A DNA stretch of 64,000 bases from Acidobacteriota bacterium (GTDB lineage: Bacteria; Acidobacteriota; Terriglobia; Bryobacterales; Bryobacteraceae), in NCBI GenBank assembly GCA_025353165.1, contig JANXRE010000019.1:96971-160970 (forward strand), written 5' to 3'. This document shows, piece after piece, positions 49,226 to 58,722 of the stretch. Position numbers and translations under genes: made by a program. A model generated the notes under the pieces. It had not been told where the DNA came from and made no database searches. It saw only the letters and a list, made by a program, of their open reading frames with translations. Within the stretch, counting starts at the first letter, position 1. Each line of letters starts with the position of its first letter.

Positions 49226-49422
49226 TCGTTGCCGCCCTGCGTTTCTATAAACGATGGATCTCGCCACTCTTGCCCTCCGCCTGCCGGTTCGAACCGACGT
49301 GCTCGGAATACATGATGGAGGCGGTACAGCGCTACGGAGCGGCGCGCGGTATCTGGCTCGGACTGCGCCGCCTCTCGCGCTGCCACCCCTTCGGTCAAGG
49401 AGGATACGACCCGGTGCGCTGA
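49213..49422 (+). CDS. yidD: Membrane protein insertion efficiency factor YidD
   Basis: 69 residues. [60 protein letters not shown] carries the invariant P-S-C-R-F-x-P-T-C-S-x-Y, G...G.......R..RC.P pattern with three conserved Cys. YidD is a small amphipathic membrane-associated protein that aids YidC insertion. ATG overlaps rnpA, and yidC follows after 21 nt. Confidence 0.96.
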   Translation: MRNLIVAALRFYKRWISPLLPSACRFEPTCSEYMMEAVQRYGAARGIWLGLRRLSRCHPFGQGGYDPVR

Positions 49423-49443
49423 GCGCCGCGGCCTGTACATCGA

Positions 49444-51150
49444 ATGCCTGACAACAACGGAAAAAACAAAAAAGAACTCTCCACGGAGATGCGGCTTTTG
49501 ATCGCCTTTGTCCTCATGGGCCTGGTTCTTTTTGTAACTCCGTATCTCTACAAGACCGCAAACCCGCCGGCGTCAAAAGGCCCGGACGTCACGCCGCTGA
49601 AAACCGCGGACGTGGGGAAGCCTCCGGCCCTGGCTACGGCCGTGGCTCGAAAGGAACCCGAGGCGGCGGAGGATGCCGCGCCCGTCCAGGCCGCGAAGGA
49701 AGAAATCTTCGTTGTCGATACGCCGCTCTTCCGCGCGACGTTCTCGAACCGCGGCGCCAGCGTCCGCTCCTGGATTCTCAAGAAGTACAAGGACCTGAAC
49801 GGCAAGCAACTGGAACTTGTGAATCAGCCCGCTCTGGCCAAAGTGCCGGGGCCGCTTACCTTCGAGTTCCGGGACCAGCACCCCGCCGTCGACCTGGCGC
49901 TGGCGCTGTTTGCCGCCAAGCCCACGTCCGACAATCTCGGCATCGACTACGAATATTCCGACGGCAAGCTGATCGCTCACAAATCGTTCCGTTTCACGAA
50001 CAACAGCTATCTCGCACAGGTCTCGTCCGAGGTGATTCAGAATGGCGTGCAAATCCCGCACGTGCTCGCTTGGCGCGGCGGATTCGGCGACCCGACCATT
50101 CACAATGCCGCCTCCGCCGAGCGCAATGTCTTTTCCGCCGATGGACGGCTGAAGACCAAGGTCGCCAAGGACGCCAAAAACGGACCGGTCGCCGAGTCCG
50201 GAGCCTTTGCCTTCGCCGGCATCGAGGATTCGTTCTTCGCCTCGGTGTTCCTCCCGAAAGGGACCGCGAATGTAGATCTGGTCACGTACTCGGATTCCAT
50301 CCCCGCGCCGCCGGACGGCAAGGAGGTCGCGTATGTCGGAGCCGGAGTCGGCTCGGGCGCCATCAACCAGTTTTCTCTGTTCGTCGGACCGAAGGATAGC
50401 GACATCCTCCGCCAGGTGGATCCCCGGCTCGAGCAGTTGATCGACTGGGGACGCTTCTTCGGCTTCATCGCCAAGCCGCTGTTCTTCGCCCTGAACTGGA
50501 CCAACGACCGGTTGACGCACAACTTCGGCTGGGCGATCGTGCTGGTTACCATTGCCATCAATATCCTGACGTTCCCGTTCCGCCTCACCAGCCTGCGCTC
50601 CAGCAAGAAAATGCAGGCGCTGCAGCCCGAGGTTGCGCGCATCAACGAGAAATTCAAAGGCCTCGGCATCCGCGATCCGAAAAAGGCGGAGCAGAACCAG
50701 GAGATGATGGCGCTGTACAAGAAGCACGGCGTCAATCCCGTCGGCGGGTGCGTGCCCATGCTGTTACAGATCCCGTTCTTCATCGCCTACTACACCGTCC
50801 TCACGGTCGCGATTGAACTGCGCGGCGCGGAGTGGCTTTGGGTGCACGACCTCTCGCGGCCGGAACAACTCGCCATTCGCGCACTGCCGGTTCTCCTGAT
50901 CGTCACGCAGTTTTTGACGCAGAAGCTCACGCCTCCATCCCCAGGCGTGGATCCTTCCCAGCAGAAGATGATGATGTTGATGCCGCTGGTTCTCGGCTTC
51001 ATGTTCTACTATGCGTCGGCGGGGCTGGTACTATACTGGTTAACCGGCAACTTGGTCGCAATCGCCCAGCAATGGATCATGAATCGGGTCACGAAAGTCC
51101 CGGTCATCGAGGCTGCCAGGCCGGTGTCGAAATCTAAACGCAGGACCTGA
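49444..51150 (+). CDS. yidC: Membrane protein insertase YidC
   Basis: 568 residues, the Gram-negative long type. First membrane helix RLLIAFVLMGLVLFVTPYLY (about 16-35), a Pro/Ala-rich linker and a large periplasmic beta-supersandwich (~80-330, beginning with VVDTPLFRATFSNRGASVRSW). The insertase core follows with NFGWAIVLVTIAINILTFPFRL (conserved Arg in the hydrophilic groove), KKMQALQPEVARINEKFKG, NPVGGCVPMLLQIPFFIAYY and LVLYWLTGNLVAIAQQ. It inserts inner-membrane proteins with or without SecYEG. It sits in its usual neighbourhood. Confidence 0.96.
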   Translation: MPDNNGKNKKELSTEMRLLIAFVLMGLVLFVTPYLYKTANPPASKGPDVTPLKTADVGKPPALATAVARKEPEAAEDAAPVQAAKEEIFVVDTPLFRATFSNRGASVRSWILKKYKDLNGKQLELVNQPALAKVPGPLTFEFRDQHPAVDLALALFAAKPTSDNLGIDYEYSDGKLIAHKSFRFTNNSYLAQVSSEVIQNGVQIPHVLAWRGGFGDPTIHNAASAERNVFSADGRLKTKVAKDAKNGPVAESGAFAFAGIEDSFFASVFLPKGTANVDLVTYSDSIPAPPDGKEVAYVGAGVGSGAINQFSLFVGPKDSDILRQVDPRLEQLIDWGRFFGFIAKPLFFALNWTNDRLTHNFGWAIVLVTIAINILTFPFRLTSLRSSKKMQALQPEVARINEKFKGLGIRDPKKAEQNQEMMALYKKHGVNPVGGCVPMLLQIPFFIAYYTVLTVAIELRGAEWLWVHDLSRPEQLAIRALPVLLIVTQFLTQKLTPPSPGVDPSQQKMMMLMPLVLGFMFYYASAGLVLYWLTGNLVAIAQQWIMNRVTKVPVIEAARPVSKSKRRT

Positions 51151-51153
51151 CAG

Positions 51154-51810
51154 GTGCGACACAGATTCACTATCGAAGAGACCGGACCGCGCATTGAGGC
51201 GTTCCTTGACACAATCCTGGAGCTGGCGGACTTCGACGTCGAGTACGACATCGAATCCGGCGAGGGCCAGTTCGACTTGGAGACGCCCGACATCGTCGTC
51301 AAGTTCACCGGCCCGGACGTCGACTATCTGCTCGAGAATAAGGCCGAGCTTCTCCTTTCTCTCGAACAGCTCACGCTGGAGCATCTACGGGCCGCGTCCG
51401 ACGAGCACTCGCATATCTGCTTCGACGCCAACGACCATCGAGCCCTCCGGATGGAAGAACTGCGGATGAGCGCCCTCGCCGCGGCTGAAAAGGTCGGCAA
51501 GAACGGCGTTCCGTTCCACTTCAGTCCGATGAACAGCCGCGAGCGGCGCATCATCCATCTCGCGCTCACTCACCAGACCGATGTGCGAAGTGAAAGCGTG
51601 GGCATGGCGCCGCACCGCCAGGTGGTCGTCGTACCCGCGGACATGAAGACGCTTCCACCGCCCCAACTCCCGCCGCCCCCCATGATGAATCGCGGCAGTG
51701 CTGGAGGTTTCGATCGCGGGCGTCCCCGTCCCGATGGAGACCGTCCACGCGGCGGCCGTCCCGGCGGGGACCGGCGTGGTGGTGGCGACCGCAGCCGCGG
51801 CCCGCGATAA
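51154..51810 (+). CDS. khpB: RNA-binding protein KhpB/Jag (KH and R3H domains)
   Basis: 218 residues, GTG start 3 nt after the yidC stop. The N-terminal part holds a KH-type alpha/beta segment (PDIVVKFTGPDVDYLLENKAELLLSLEQLTLEHLRA), and an R3H motif follows at ~125-140 (MNSRERRIIHLALTHQ, R-x3-H). The last ~50 residues are Pro then Arg/Gly-rich (RGRPRPDG...GGRPGGDRRGGG), an RGG-like RNA-binding tail. The Jag-N domain of Firmicutes is absent. In Firmicutes the partner is KhpA and the pair affects envelope growth. Confidence 0.9.
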   Translation: MRHRFTIEETGPRIEAFLDTILELADFDVEYDIESGEGQFDLETPDIVVKFTGPDVDYLLENKAELLLSLEQLTLEHLRAASDEHSHICFDANDHRALRMEELRMSALAAAEKVGKNGVPFHFSPMNSRERRIIHLALTHQTDVRSESVGMAPHRQVVVVPADMKTLPPPQLPPPPMMNRGSAGGFDRGRPRPDGDRPRGGRPGGDRRGGGDRSRGPR

Positions 51811-51904
51811 TCGTGCGGCTTCGACGTGGCGCACGCACTCATGCGTGCCGCGTCGCCACTCTTGGCGACGCCCTTCCGAGCCACGACCGTGAGAAAGTGG
51901 TTTC

Positions 51905-53248
51905 TTGAATCTTCGCGACACCATCGTTGCGATCTCAACGCCGCCCGGCCGCGGAGGCTTGGGCATCGTCCGCCTGTCCGGCCCCGAAACGCGCGCCATC
52001 GCCGAACGCGTTCTGCGATTCCGGAAGCCGCCGGAGTGGACGCCGTGGGCGGCCTGCCTGGCCGAACTTCCCGACGGCGCCGGCGAAACGGTCGATCACG
52101 TCGTGGTCACGTTCTTCGCCGCCCCCCGCTCCTACACCTCCGAGGACGTCGTCGAAATCAGTTGTCACGGAGCGCCTGTTATTCTCCGGCTATGCGTGGA
52201 GAGTGCCGTCGGTGCCGGAGCGCGCCTCGCCGAACCCGGAGAGTTCACGCTGCGCGCCTACCTGAACGGCCGCATCGATCTGCCGCGCGCCGAAGCCGTC
52301 CGCGATCTGATCCAGGCGACAACGCTCTACCAGGCGCGCGTTGCCGCCCAACAGGTGGAAGGATCGGTGTCGCGCCGCATACAGCCCATCAAGGAGCGGA
52401 TGCTGGAATTGATTGCCCTGCTTGAGGCCGGCATCGATTTCGCCGACGACGACGTGTCGGTCGCGTCCAACGACGAGATCCTGCGCCGGCTCCAGACGAT
52501 TGAGACCCCGGTCCGTCGTCTCATCGCGAGCTTTGAATACGGCAAGCTGGTCCACGACGGATTCACGCTGGCTATAGTCGGCAAGCCCAACGTCGGCAAG
52601 AGTTCGCTCTTTAACTGCCTCCTCGAACAGGACCGGGCCATCGTCACCGAGATCGCCGGGACTACGCGCGATCTCGTATCCGAATCCTCGTCCATCGACG
52701 GTCTGCCGGTGAAGTTCCTCGACACCGCCGGTATCCGGCAGGGACAGGACCCGATTGAGTCGCTCGGAATCGAACGCAGTTATCAAGCCATCGCCGACGC
52801 GGACCTCACGCTAGTTGTCCTCGACCTTTCCGCGCACTTGGACGATCACGACCGCGCCGTGCTCGACCGTGTTCGCGGCCGTCGCCTGCTGGTCGGGAAC
52901 AAAGCGGATCTGCCGCGCGTGTTGGAGTGCGACGCCGTCCTGCTGCCCGTATCCGCGATTACGGGGCAGGGCATCGCGGGGCTTCGGAGCCGGATCGTGG
53001 AAGCGATCGTTCCCGGCGAGACTGCTCAGGAGCTCGGATTCCTCACGTCCATCCGCCACGAGCAGTTGCTGCGCGAATCTCTCGAAGCGCTGGAGAACGC
53101 GAAGCGCGCCGTCGAACTCGGCATTCCGCAGGAGATGCTCCTGCTCGACCTGTACGCCGCGCTGCGCCCGGTCGACGCGATTACCGGCGCGACCACGGCG
53201 GACGATATACTGAACCGTATCTTCACCACCTTCTGCATAGGAAAATGA
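51905..53248 (+). CDS. mnmE: tRNA uridine-5-carboxymethylaminomethyl modification GTPase MnmE
   Basis: 447 residues, TTG start at 51905. Tetrahydrofolate-binding N-domain ([42 protein letters not shown]), helical domain, then a G domain with [19 protein letters not shown] and DTAGIR, a short NKAD element, and the C-terminal FCIGK with the catalytic Cys (C-x-G-K). MnmE with MnmG modifies wobble U34; mnmG is not in the window. Its last 4 bases (ATGA) hold the start of the selenoprotein gene. Confidence 0.96.
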   Translation: MNLRDTIVAISTPPGRGGLGIVRLSGPETRAIAERVLRFRKPPEWTPWAACLAELPDGAGETVDHVVVTFFAAPRSYTSEDVVEISCHGAPVILRLCVESAVGAGARLAEPGEFTLRAYLNGRIDLPRAEAVRDLIQATTLYQARVAAQQVEGSVSRRIQPIKERMLELIALLEAGIDFADDDVSVASNDEILRRLQTIETPVRRLIASFEYGKLVHDGFTLAIVGKPNVGKSSLFNCLLEQDRAIVTEIAGTTRDLVSESSSIDGLPVKFLDTAGIRQGQDPIESLGIERSYQAIADADLTLVVLDLSAHLDDHDRAVLDRVRGRRLLVGNKADLPRVLECDAVLLPVSAITGQGIAGLRSRIVEAIVPGETAQELGFLTSIRHEQLLRESLEALENAKRAVELGIPQEMLLLDLYAALRPVDAITGATTADDILNRIFTTFCIGK

Positions 53249-53943
53249 AGCGCAAACTCGCAAAGACCGGCGCGGTTCTCGCGGGCATTTGGGTGGTACT
53301 CTCAGGCGCCGCCTATTGGGCGATGCTCCAGCCGCCGGACCGCTTTGGCCAGATCATGGCGCGCACTCCGCTGCCCATCATGATCGTGTTGCCGTTCGAG
53401 ACCTTGTGGAAGCAGGCGCGCAAGGGCAGCCTGGCGCAAGGCGATGCCGCGCCGGACTTTCGTCTTCCCGTGGTGGACCACAGCGCGACGGTTCAACTCT
53501 CGTCGTACCGCGGCGTCCGCCCGGTGGTGCTCGTCTTCGGCAGCTACACTTGACCGCCCTTTCGCCGGGAGGTTCCCGCGCTCAACAAACTATACGATGA
53601 GTTCCGCGAGAAGGTGGCGTTCCACGCGGTGTACATCCGCGAAGCTCACCCCACCGATGTCTGGCAGATGAGCAGCAACATCCGCGAGAGAGTGCTGTTC
53701 CGCGATCCTCGCACTGAGGCCGAACGAACCGGAGTTGCGGAAAGCTGCGTGCGAAAACTCGGCATCCGCTTTCCCGCTCTGATCGACGGCATCGAAAACA
53801 CCGTGGAGAGCGAGTACACCGGCTGGCCAGACCGCCTGTATCTGATCGATCGCCGCGGCCGCGTCGTGTACAAGAGCGAACCCGGCCCCTTCGGCTTCCA
53901 CCCGGCGCAACTCGAAGCCGCCATACGCGGCATCGTTCGCTAA
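53245..53943 (+). CDS. Iodothyronine-deiodinase-like thioredoxin-fold selenoprotein (UGA = Sec103)
   Basis: 232 residues when TGA 53551-53553 is read as selenocysteine. The frame is otherwise open from ATG 53245 (overlapping the mnmE stop) to TAA 53941. An N-terminal membrane anchor ([16 protein letters not shown]) and a linker precede a thioredoxin fold: [13 protein letters not shown], then [30 protein letters not shown] with His135, and a C-terminal [26 protein letters not shown]. The active site FGSxTUPPF, the EAHxxDxW segment and the RLYxI...YK.GP tail all follow the deiodinase pattern. The usual Cys two before Sec (GSCTU) is Tyr here. A SECIS-like hairpin follows the UGA. The natural substrate is unknown; a thiol-dependent reductase or peroxidase-like role is inferred. 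Standard ORF calling splits it into two pieces. Confidence 0.9.
53563..53580 (+). promoter_or_regulatory. Bacterial SECIS-like hairpin in the selenoprotein mRNA
   Basis: Stem CG-CGGG / CCCG-CG with one bulged C and a 5-nt apical loop AGGUU. The first loop G lies 17 nt after the UGA. Bacterial SECIS elements need a G in the apical loop at about 16-37 nt from the UGA for SelB binding, so position and loop both fit. Confidence 0.7.
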
Positions 53944-54065
53944 CACGCAGGAACATGAATGCTGCGTGAACATGACCCGGTTCTGAGCGTCACCGGGTGG
54001 TTGCTGTCGCGGGTCACGCGGGGCGGCGCTGTTACATCGTGGCCAAGCCGTTCGCTGATGGGACT

Positions 54066-55832
54066 ATGAAACCAGCCTTTGTGTTGCTCCTCTCTCTCCC
54101 GCTGTGGGGCGCGGATGGAAAGCAGGTGTTTGCGGAGCGCTGCTCGGGATGTCATGGCAAGAACGCGCGCGGCACTGGCAAGGGCCCGGGCCTGGTGGGC
54201 AATCCCCGGTTGAGCGCCCAGTCCGTCGAGCAGTTAGCTGGCATCGTCCAGCGCGGGTTCCCGGCCTCGGGCATGCCGGCCTTCGATCTCGCGGCCGGCG
54301 ACCTGGAGGCTGTCGCGCGTTACCTGCGCTCGCTCAGCACCGGCGCGCAAGCCGGCGCCATGCCAGCGGGCGGACGGGTTTCGTGGGGCGATCCGCGGCC
54401 CGGGGACTGGCTCACTTACAACGGCAAGTTGACCGCGAACCGCTATAGCGAGTTGAAGCAGATCGACACAGCCAACGTGAGGCGCCTGCAATTGCGGTGG
54501 GTCTTTCCGATTCCTTACTTCGGCCTGGAAGTCACTCCACTGGAGGCCGACGGAGTGATGTACGCGACTGGTCCGAACCAGGTGTTTGCCATCGACGCCC
54601 GGACGGGAAATGAGATCTGGAAATATGCCCAGCCGCAGACCAAGGGGCTCGATGGCGACGCGGCGATGGGGACCAATCGGGGCGTAGCAATCCGCGATGA
54701 CAAGGTGTTCTTTGTCACCGACAACGCTCATCTGCTGGCGCTCGATCGGGCGACCGGCGGGCTGGTGTGGGAGAAGACGATGCCGGAGGAGACCCAGCAT
54801 TATGGCGGGACCATGGCCCCGCTGGTGGTGAAGGACACGGTGATTGCGGGCGTCGCCGGGGCGGACGAGGGCATTCGCGGCTTCATCGCCTGCTACAAAG
54901 CGGCCACCGGCGATCTGTTGTGGCGGCACTGGACCGTGCCGCGCAGGGGAGAGCCGGGCGCGGAAACCTGGCAAGGAACCGAGCCGCTGACCGGAGGCGG
55001 GTCGACGTGGCTCACCGGATCCTACGATGCCGAAGCGGATACGTTGTACTGGCCGACCGGCAATCCTTTCCCCGATGACGAAGGTCCGGATCGAAACGGC
55101 GGCGACAACCTCTATTCGGACTGCATCCTGGCGCTGGATCCAAACACCGGCAAGTTGAAGTGGCACTATCAATTCACTCCCCACGACGTGCTGGACCGCG
55201 ACGCGACGGAGCCGCCCGTACTCGTGGACGCGCAATATCGGGGCAAGCCGAGAAAACTGCTGCTGCATGCCGACCGGAACGGGTTCTTCTACGTGCTCGA
55301 TCGCACCAACGGGGAACTGCTGCTGGCCAAGCCCTTCCTGCGGCGCGTGGACTGGGCCACCGGGATCGGCGCGGATGGACGCCCGATCGTGAAGGACCCC
55401 GCGGGCTGCCCAAGCGATGCCGCGAATTGGAGCTCCACCGCCTACAGCCCAGTGACGCGGCTGTATTATTTTCTGGCTCTCGAGGAATGTACGGGAAGCC
55501 CGGTGGGATATCCGGATCAGACGGGACAACGCTATCTGCGGGCGCTGGATATAGAAACCGGAAAGGTGGTCTGGGAAGTACTCCAACCGGGTCCCGCGAA
55601 GGCCAAAACCTGGTCCGGAGTTCTCGCCACGGCGGGAGGACTGGTGTTTTATGGACAGCCGAACGGCGGCTTCGCGGCGGTGAACGAGCGCAGCGGCAAA
55701 ACTCTGTGGCGCTTCTCGACCAATGTGCGGATGAAAGCGTCTCCGATGACGTTCACGCTTGGTGGGAAGCAGTTCGTGGCGGTTGCGGCCGGCCCGAACA
55801 TTCTCTGCTTCTCACTTCCCGAACCACCGTAG
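54066..55832 (+). CDS. PQQ-dependent dehydrogenase with N-terminal cytochrome c domain
   Basis: 588 residues from ATG 54066. Signal peptide MKPAFVLLLSLPLWGADG, then a cytochrome c domain with haem motif C26-S-G-C-H30 and an axial Met probably in GFPASGMPAF. From ~120 a quinoprotein propeller follows: DWLTYNGKLTANRYSELKQIDTANVRRLQLRW, VFAIDARTGNEIWKY, LDPNTGKLKWHYQFTPHDVLDRD, and GVLATAGGLVFYGQPNGGFAAV. Most quinohaemoproteins carry the haem domain C-terminally; here it is N-terminal. It oxidises an alcohol or sugar in the periplasm; the substrate is not evident. Its 3' end overlaps the TRAP gene tail-to-tail by 21 bp. Confidence 0.9.
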   Translation: MKPAFVLLLSLPLWGADGKQVFAERCSGCHGKNARGTGKGPGLVGNPRLSAQSVEQLAGIVQRGFPASGMPAFDLAAGDLEAVARYLRSLSTGAQAGAMPAGGRVSWGDPRPGDWLTYNGKLTANRYSELKQIDTANVRRLQLRWVFPIPYFGLEVTPLEADGVMYATGPNQVFAIDARTGNEIWKYAQPQTKGLDGDAAMGTNRGVAIRDDKVFFVTDNAHLLALDRATGGLVWEKTMPEETQHYGGTMAPLVVKDTVIAGVAGADEGIRGFIACYKAATGDLLWRHWTVPRRGEPGAETWQGTEPLTGGGSTWLTGSYDAEADTLYWPTGNPFPDDEGPDRNGGDNLYSDCILALDPNTGKLKWHYQFTPHDVLDRDATEPPVLVDAQYRGKPRKLLLHADRNGFFYVLDRTNGELLLAKPFLRRVDWATGIGADGRPIVKDPAGCPSDAANWSSTAYSPVTRLYYFLALEECTGSPVGYPDQTGQRYLRALDIETGKVVWEVLQPGPAKAKTWSGVLATAGGLVFYGQPNGGFAAVNERSGKTLWRFSTNVRMKASPMTFTLGGKQFVAVAAGPNILCFSLPEPP

Positions 55833-57632
55833 CGGGGCTTCCGTCAGCCACGGGATATAGGTGATCAGCAGTACACTCACAAACAGAACTCCCAGAAACG
55901 GCAAAGTCGCCAACATGAGGTACGTCATAGGCTTCTTAAACCGGTAAGCCGCCAGGAACAGGTTGATCCCCACCGGCGGGTGCAGATACCCGAGCTCCAG
56001 GTTCGCGATGAAAATAATCCCCATCTGCACCGGGTGGATCCCGTACAATGCCCCCAGCGGCTTCAGCAGCGGAACCACCACCAGAATCGCGGCGAAGACG
56101 TCCATCAACGCCCCAACCACCAGTAGCGCGATGTTCAGCACGAGCAGAAACAGGATCTTCGAGTGGATGTTCGCCTGCACCCACTCGATGATGTGCGCCG
56201 GAATCTCCGCGTTCACCAGGTAGTTGGTGAATCCGAGCGCCACCCCCATAATCAACAGCACGCCCCCGACGATGGTGGCGCATTCGACGAACACCTGGTC
56301 GTAGTCGCGACGCAGATTCAGGCCTCGATAAACAAACCCCTCCACGATCAACGCGCAGAACGCCGTCAGCGCCGCCGCTTCGGTCAGCGTGCCGAAGCCT
56401 CCGAAGATGCCCACGATCATCATGGCCGGGATCAGCAGTTCCCACTTGGCCTCCCACAACGCCCCGGCCGCCTCGCGCGCATGGAACGGATCCCGCACTG
56501 CGTTGCACTTCAGGCCCTTGTAAACCCCAATCGCCGCCACCGACGAAATCATCAGCAGCAGGGGCAGCAATCCTCCGATGAAGAGCTGATCGATGGGGGT
56601 CTGCGAATACACGCAGTACAGAATGGTGGGCACGCTGGTGGGAAACAACAGCCCGAGCGACCCCGACGAGGTCACCAGGCCGATCGAGAACTTCTCGGGA
56701 TAGCGCGTCTGCACCAGCACCGGCACCAGCAGCCCGCCGATGGAGAGAATCGTCAGCCCAGAGCCGGCCCACGTGAACATCGCGCAGATCAGCACCGTGA
56801 CCAGCGCCAGCCCGCCCGGCATCCAACTGAACAGCGCCGTGAACACGCGCAGCAGCCGCTTGGTCGCGCCGCCCTGGACCATGAAGTAGCCGGCCAGCGT
56901 GAACAACGGAATCGAAGGCAGCAGCGGCGACGCTACCAGCCGGTACATCTCCACCGGCACCAGCGCCACCGGAGTCGAAGCGTTCCAGAACAACAGCAGC
57001 GCGAAGCCTCCGAACACCGCGAAGATCGGCAGCCCCAGCAGCGCGGCGGTGAACATCAACGCCGTGCCCAACCAGAACACGTCCCCTTGCCCCGCCGGAA
57101 TCCAGTAGCCCATCACCGCGGGAACCACTAAGCCGAAAGCGGCCACCACACGGGCCTGCCAGCCGCCCGCGTGCCACACCGCGCGCGCGGCGATGGCTCC
57201 GAACGCCGCCGGCATGATCAGGATGAACCACCACTTCGGCAGTCCCGGAAGCAGAGTCGAGCCGGCCTGCCGCTCGCTTTCGACGAACACCCAACTCGCC
57301 CACGTCAGGCACGCCGAGACGGCGGCCAGTATGAAGCCCGTGAACACCGACACCCACGGCCGGATGCGCTCGGGCAGGAACGTGCTCGCCGAGAGCGCCA
57401 GCAGCCGCCCGCTGCGCGATGCGAGAGCGGCGCCCAGCAGTCCCACCCATAGCGTGAGCTGCTGCACCAGCGCCGGCGACGCCGGAACGCCGCGAATGTG
57501 CAGCGTCCGCGTGGCCATCTCGGACACCGGCAGCAGCACCATCAACATCAGCGCGACAACCGAGAGCGAATCCTCGGCCACCGTCAGCCAGGTGCGCCGC
57601 GCCGGGGACGCCGGCAGCAGTTCGGGTGTCAC
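55812..57632 (-). CDS. dctM: TRAP transporter fused small and large membrane subunits (DctQ-DctM)
   Basis: 606 residues from GTG 57632, which overlaps the dctP stop (GTGA); the longer open frame upstream is a dctP shadow. The first ~170 residues form a DctQ-type four-helix unit (VVALMLMVLLPVSEMATR, LTLWVGLLGAALASR). Residues ~195-606 are the DctM-type 12-helix unit (GTALMFTAALLGLPIFAVFGGFALLLFWN, GGLLVPVLVQTRYPEKFSIGLVTSSGSLGLLFPTSVPTILY, LLVVGALMDVFAAILVVVPLL, YLHPPVGINLFLAAYRF). Fused QM subunits are a known TRAP subtype. It moves a carboxylate-type solute with Na+. Confidence 0.92.
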   Translation of the reverse strand: MTPELLPASPARRTWLTVAEDSLSVVALMLMVLLPVSEMATRTLHIRGVPASPALVQQLTLWVGLLGAALASRSGRLLALSASTFLPERIRPWVSVFTGFILAAVSACLTWASWVFVESERQAGSTLLPGLPKWWFILIMPAAFGAIAARAVWHAGGWQARVVAAFGLVVPAVMGYWIPAGQGDVFWLGTALMFTAALLGLPIFAVFGGFALLLFWNASTPVALVPVEMYRLVASPLLPSIPLFTLAGYFMVQGGATKRLLRVFTALFSWMPGGLALVTVLICAMFTWAGSGLTILSIGGLLVPVLVQTRYPEKFSIGLVTSSGSLGLLFPTSVPTILYCVYSQTPIDQLFIGGLLPLLLMISSVAAIGVYKGLKCNAVRDPFHAREAAGALWEAKWELLIPAMMIVGIFGGFGTLTEAAALTAFCALIVEGFVYRGLNLRRDYDQVFVECATIVGGVLLIMGVALGFTNYLVNAEIPAHIIEWVQANIHSKILFLLVLNIALLVVGALMDVFAAILVVVPLLKPLGALYGIHPVQMGIIFIANLELGYLHPPVGINLFLAAYRFKKPMTYLMLATLPFLGVLFVSVLLITYIPWLTEAPLRWFGK

Positions 57633-58660
57633 TTCTTCTTCGCCCGCGGTTCCGGCTTGGCTTTGGCGGGAGCTTTCGCGCCGGCCCGATACTCGTTCCG
57701 GAGACGCTTCACCTGATCGAACAGGTCCGCCGGCATCCCGCCGCCGCGCAGCGAGGGCCACAGTTTCCCTTCGATCAGCGTCCGCCACTCCGCCTGGGTC
57801 TTGGCATCCGCCGGCACGACGTTCAGGTTGAAAGTCCGCATCAGCGCGATGGACGTTTCCTCCAGTTTGTGGATCTCGTCCCGGATCTGCGGCCCGAACA
57901 CTTGTGAAATCTCGAAGAGCTTAGCGCGAGTGGCCGGCGGGATCTTCTCCCAGTCGTCTTTCGAAATCAGAGTCGCTCCGGTCAGAGGCGCCAGCTTAAG
58001 GTCGAGCATGTTCTTCGCACCGCTCCACCACTGGCTCCCTAGCGCCACCGCCGGCGGCGCTTGAAACGCGTCGATCAGCCCCGTCTGCAAGCCGGTCAGG
58101 ATGTCGGTCGAGGCCAGCGACACGGGTTGAAAACCATTCTGCTTATAGAGTTCAAAACTGGTTGCGTCGCCCTGAAGCACGCAAATCTTCATGCGGCGGA
58201 AGTCGTCGGGCGAGGCTCCCGGCTTTTTGGAGAAAAAGTGGACCCAGCCGGTGTCGCCCCAGTTCAACACGATGTAGCCGCGCGTTGCCAGGCCTTTCTC
58301 CAGCCGCGCGGAGATGCGCTCACGGACATAATCCAGTTCGCCCCAGGAATCGTACATCAGCGGAATCTGCAAGGCGGAAACCGCGCCGTCGATCCCGCTC
58401 AAGCCCGCTCCCGAAATGGCCACCGCCTGCAACGCCTTGATGCGCATTTTTTGCACCATCTCGGGCTCATCGCCCTGTTCGCCGCTGGGATAAACCTTCA
58501 GCAGCACCGTCCCGCCCGAGGCATCTTTCCATTTCTCGCCCATCTCGAGCAGCAGTTTATGCCAGCGTGAGTTGCGCGGCGCGAGCGTGCCGAGGCGGAT
58601 AGTGGTCTGGGCCTGCGCCGTCCAGGCAAGGGCCAGTAGAGCGATCAAGATGCGTAGCAT
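57629..58660 (-). CDS. dctP: TRAP transporter solute-binding protein (DctP family)
   Basis: 343 residues from ATG 58660 (signal peptide MLRILIALLALAWTAQAQ), with GGGAG upstream. Class II-like TRAP receptor: TIRLGTLAPRNSRWHKLLLEMGEKWKDASGGTVLLKVYPSGEQGDEPEMVQKMRIKALQAVAI, a ligand-facing Arg expected in DDFRRMKICV, and the later DILTGLQTGLIDAFQAPPAVAL that matches the conserved TGL..G.IDA motif. The tail is Lys/Ala/Pro-rich and ends in KKK. Ligand unknown. Overlaps the membrane subunit by 4 nt. Confidence 0.92.
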   Translation of the reverse strand: MLRILIALLALAWTAQAQTTIRLGTLAPRNSRWHKLLLEMGEKWKDASGGTVLLKVYPSGEQGDEPEMVQKMRIKALQAVAISGAGLSGIDGAVSALQIPLMYDSWGELDYVRERISARLEKGLATRGYIVLNWGDTGWVHFFSKKPGASPDDFRRMKICVLQGDATSFELYKQNGFQPVSLASTDILTGLQTGLIDAFQAPPAVALGSQWWSGAKNMLDLKLAPLTGATLISKDDWEKIPPATRAKLFEISQVFGPQIRDEIHKLEETSIALMRTFNLNVVPADAKTQAEWRTLIEGKLWPSLRGGGMPADLFDQVKRLRNEYRAGAKAPAKAKPEPRAKKK

Positions 58661-58722
58661 GGGAAGACTCCCACATCTTAACCGATTGCCGGCGTCCCAC
58701 AACCTCGGTAAGATTCACAAGG

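Noticed and set aside
55936..57450. 504-codon minus-strand ORF inside the TRAP gene
   Set aside because: Alternate-frame shadow of the DctQM fusion, Gly/Arg/Ala-rich with no hydrophobic pattern.
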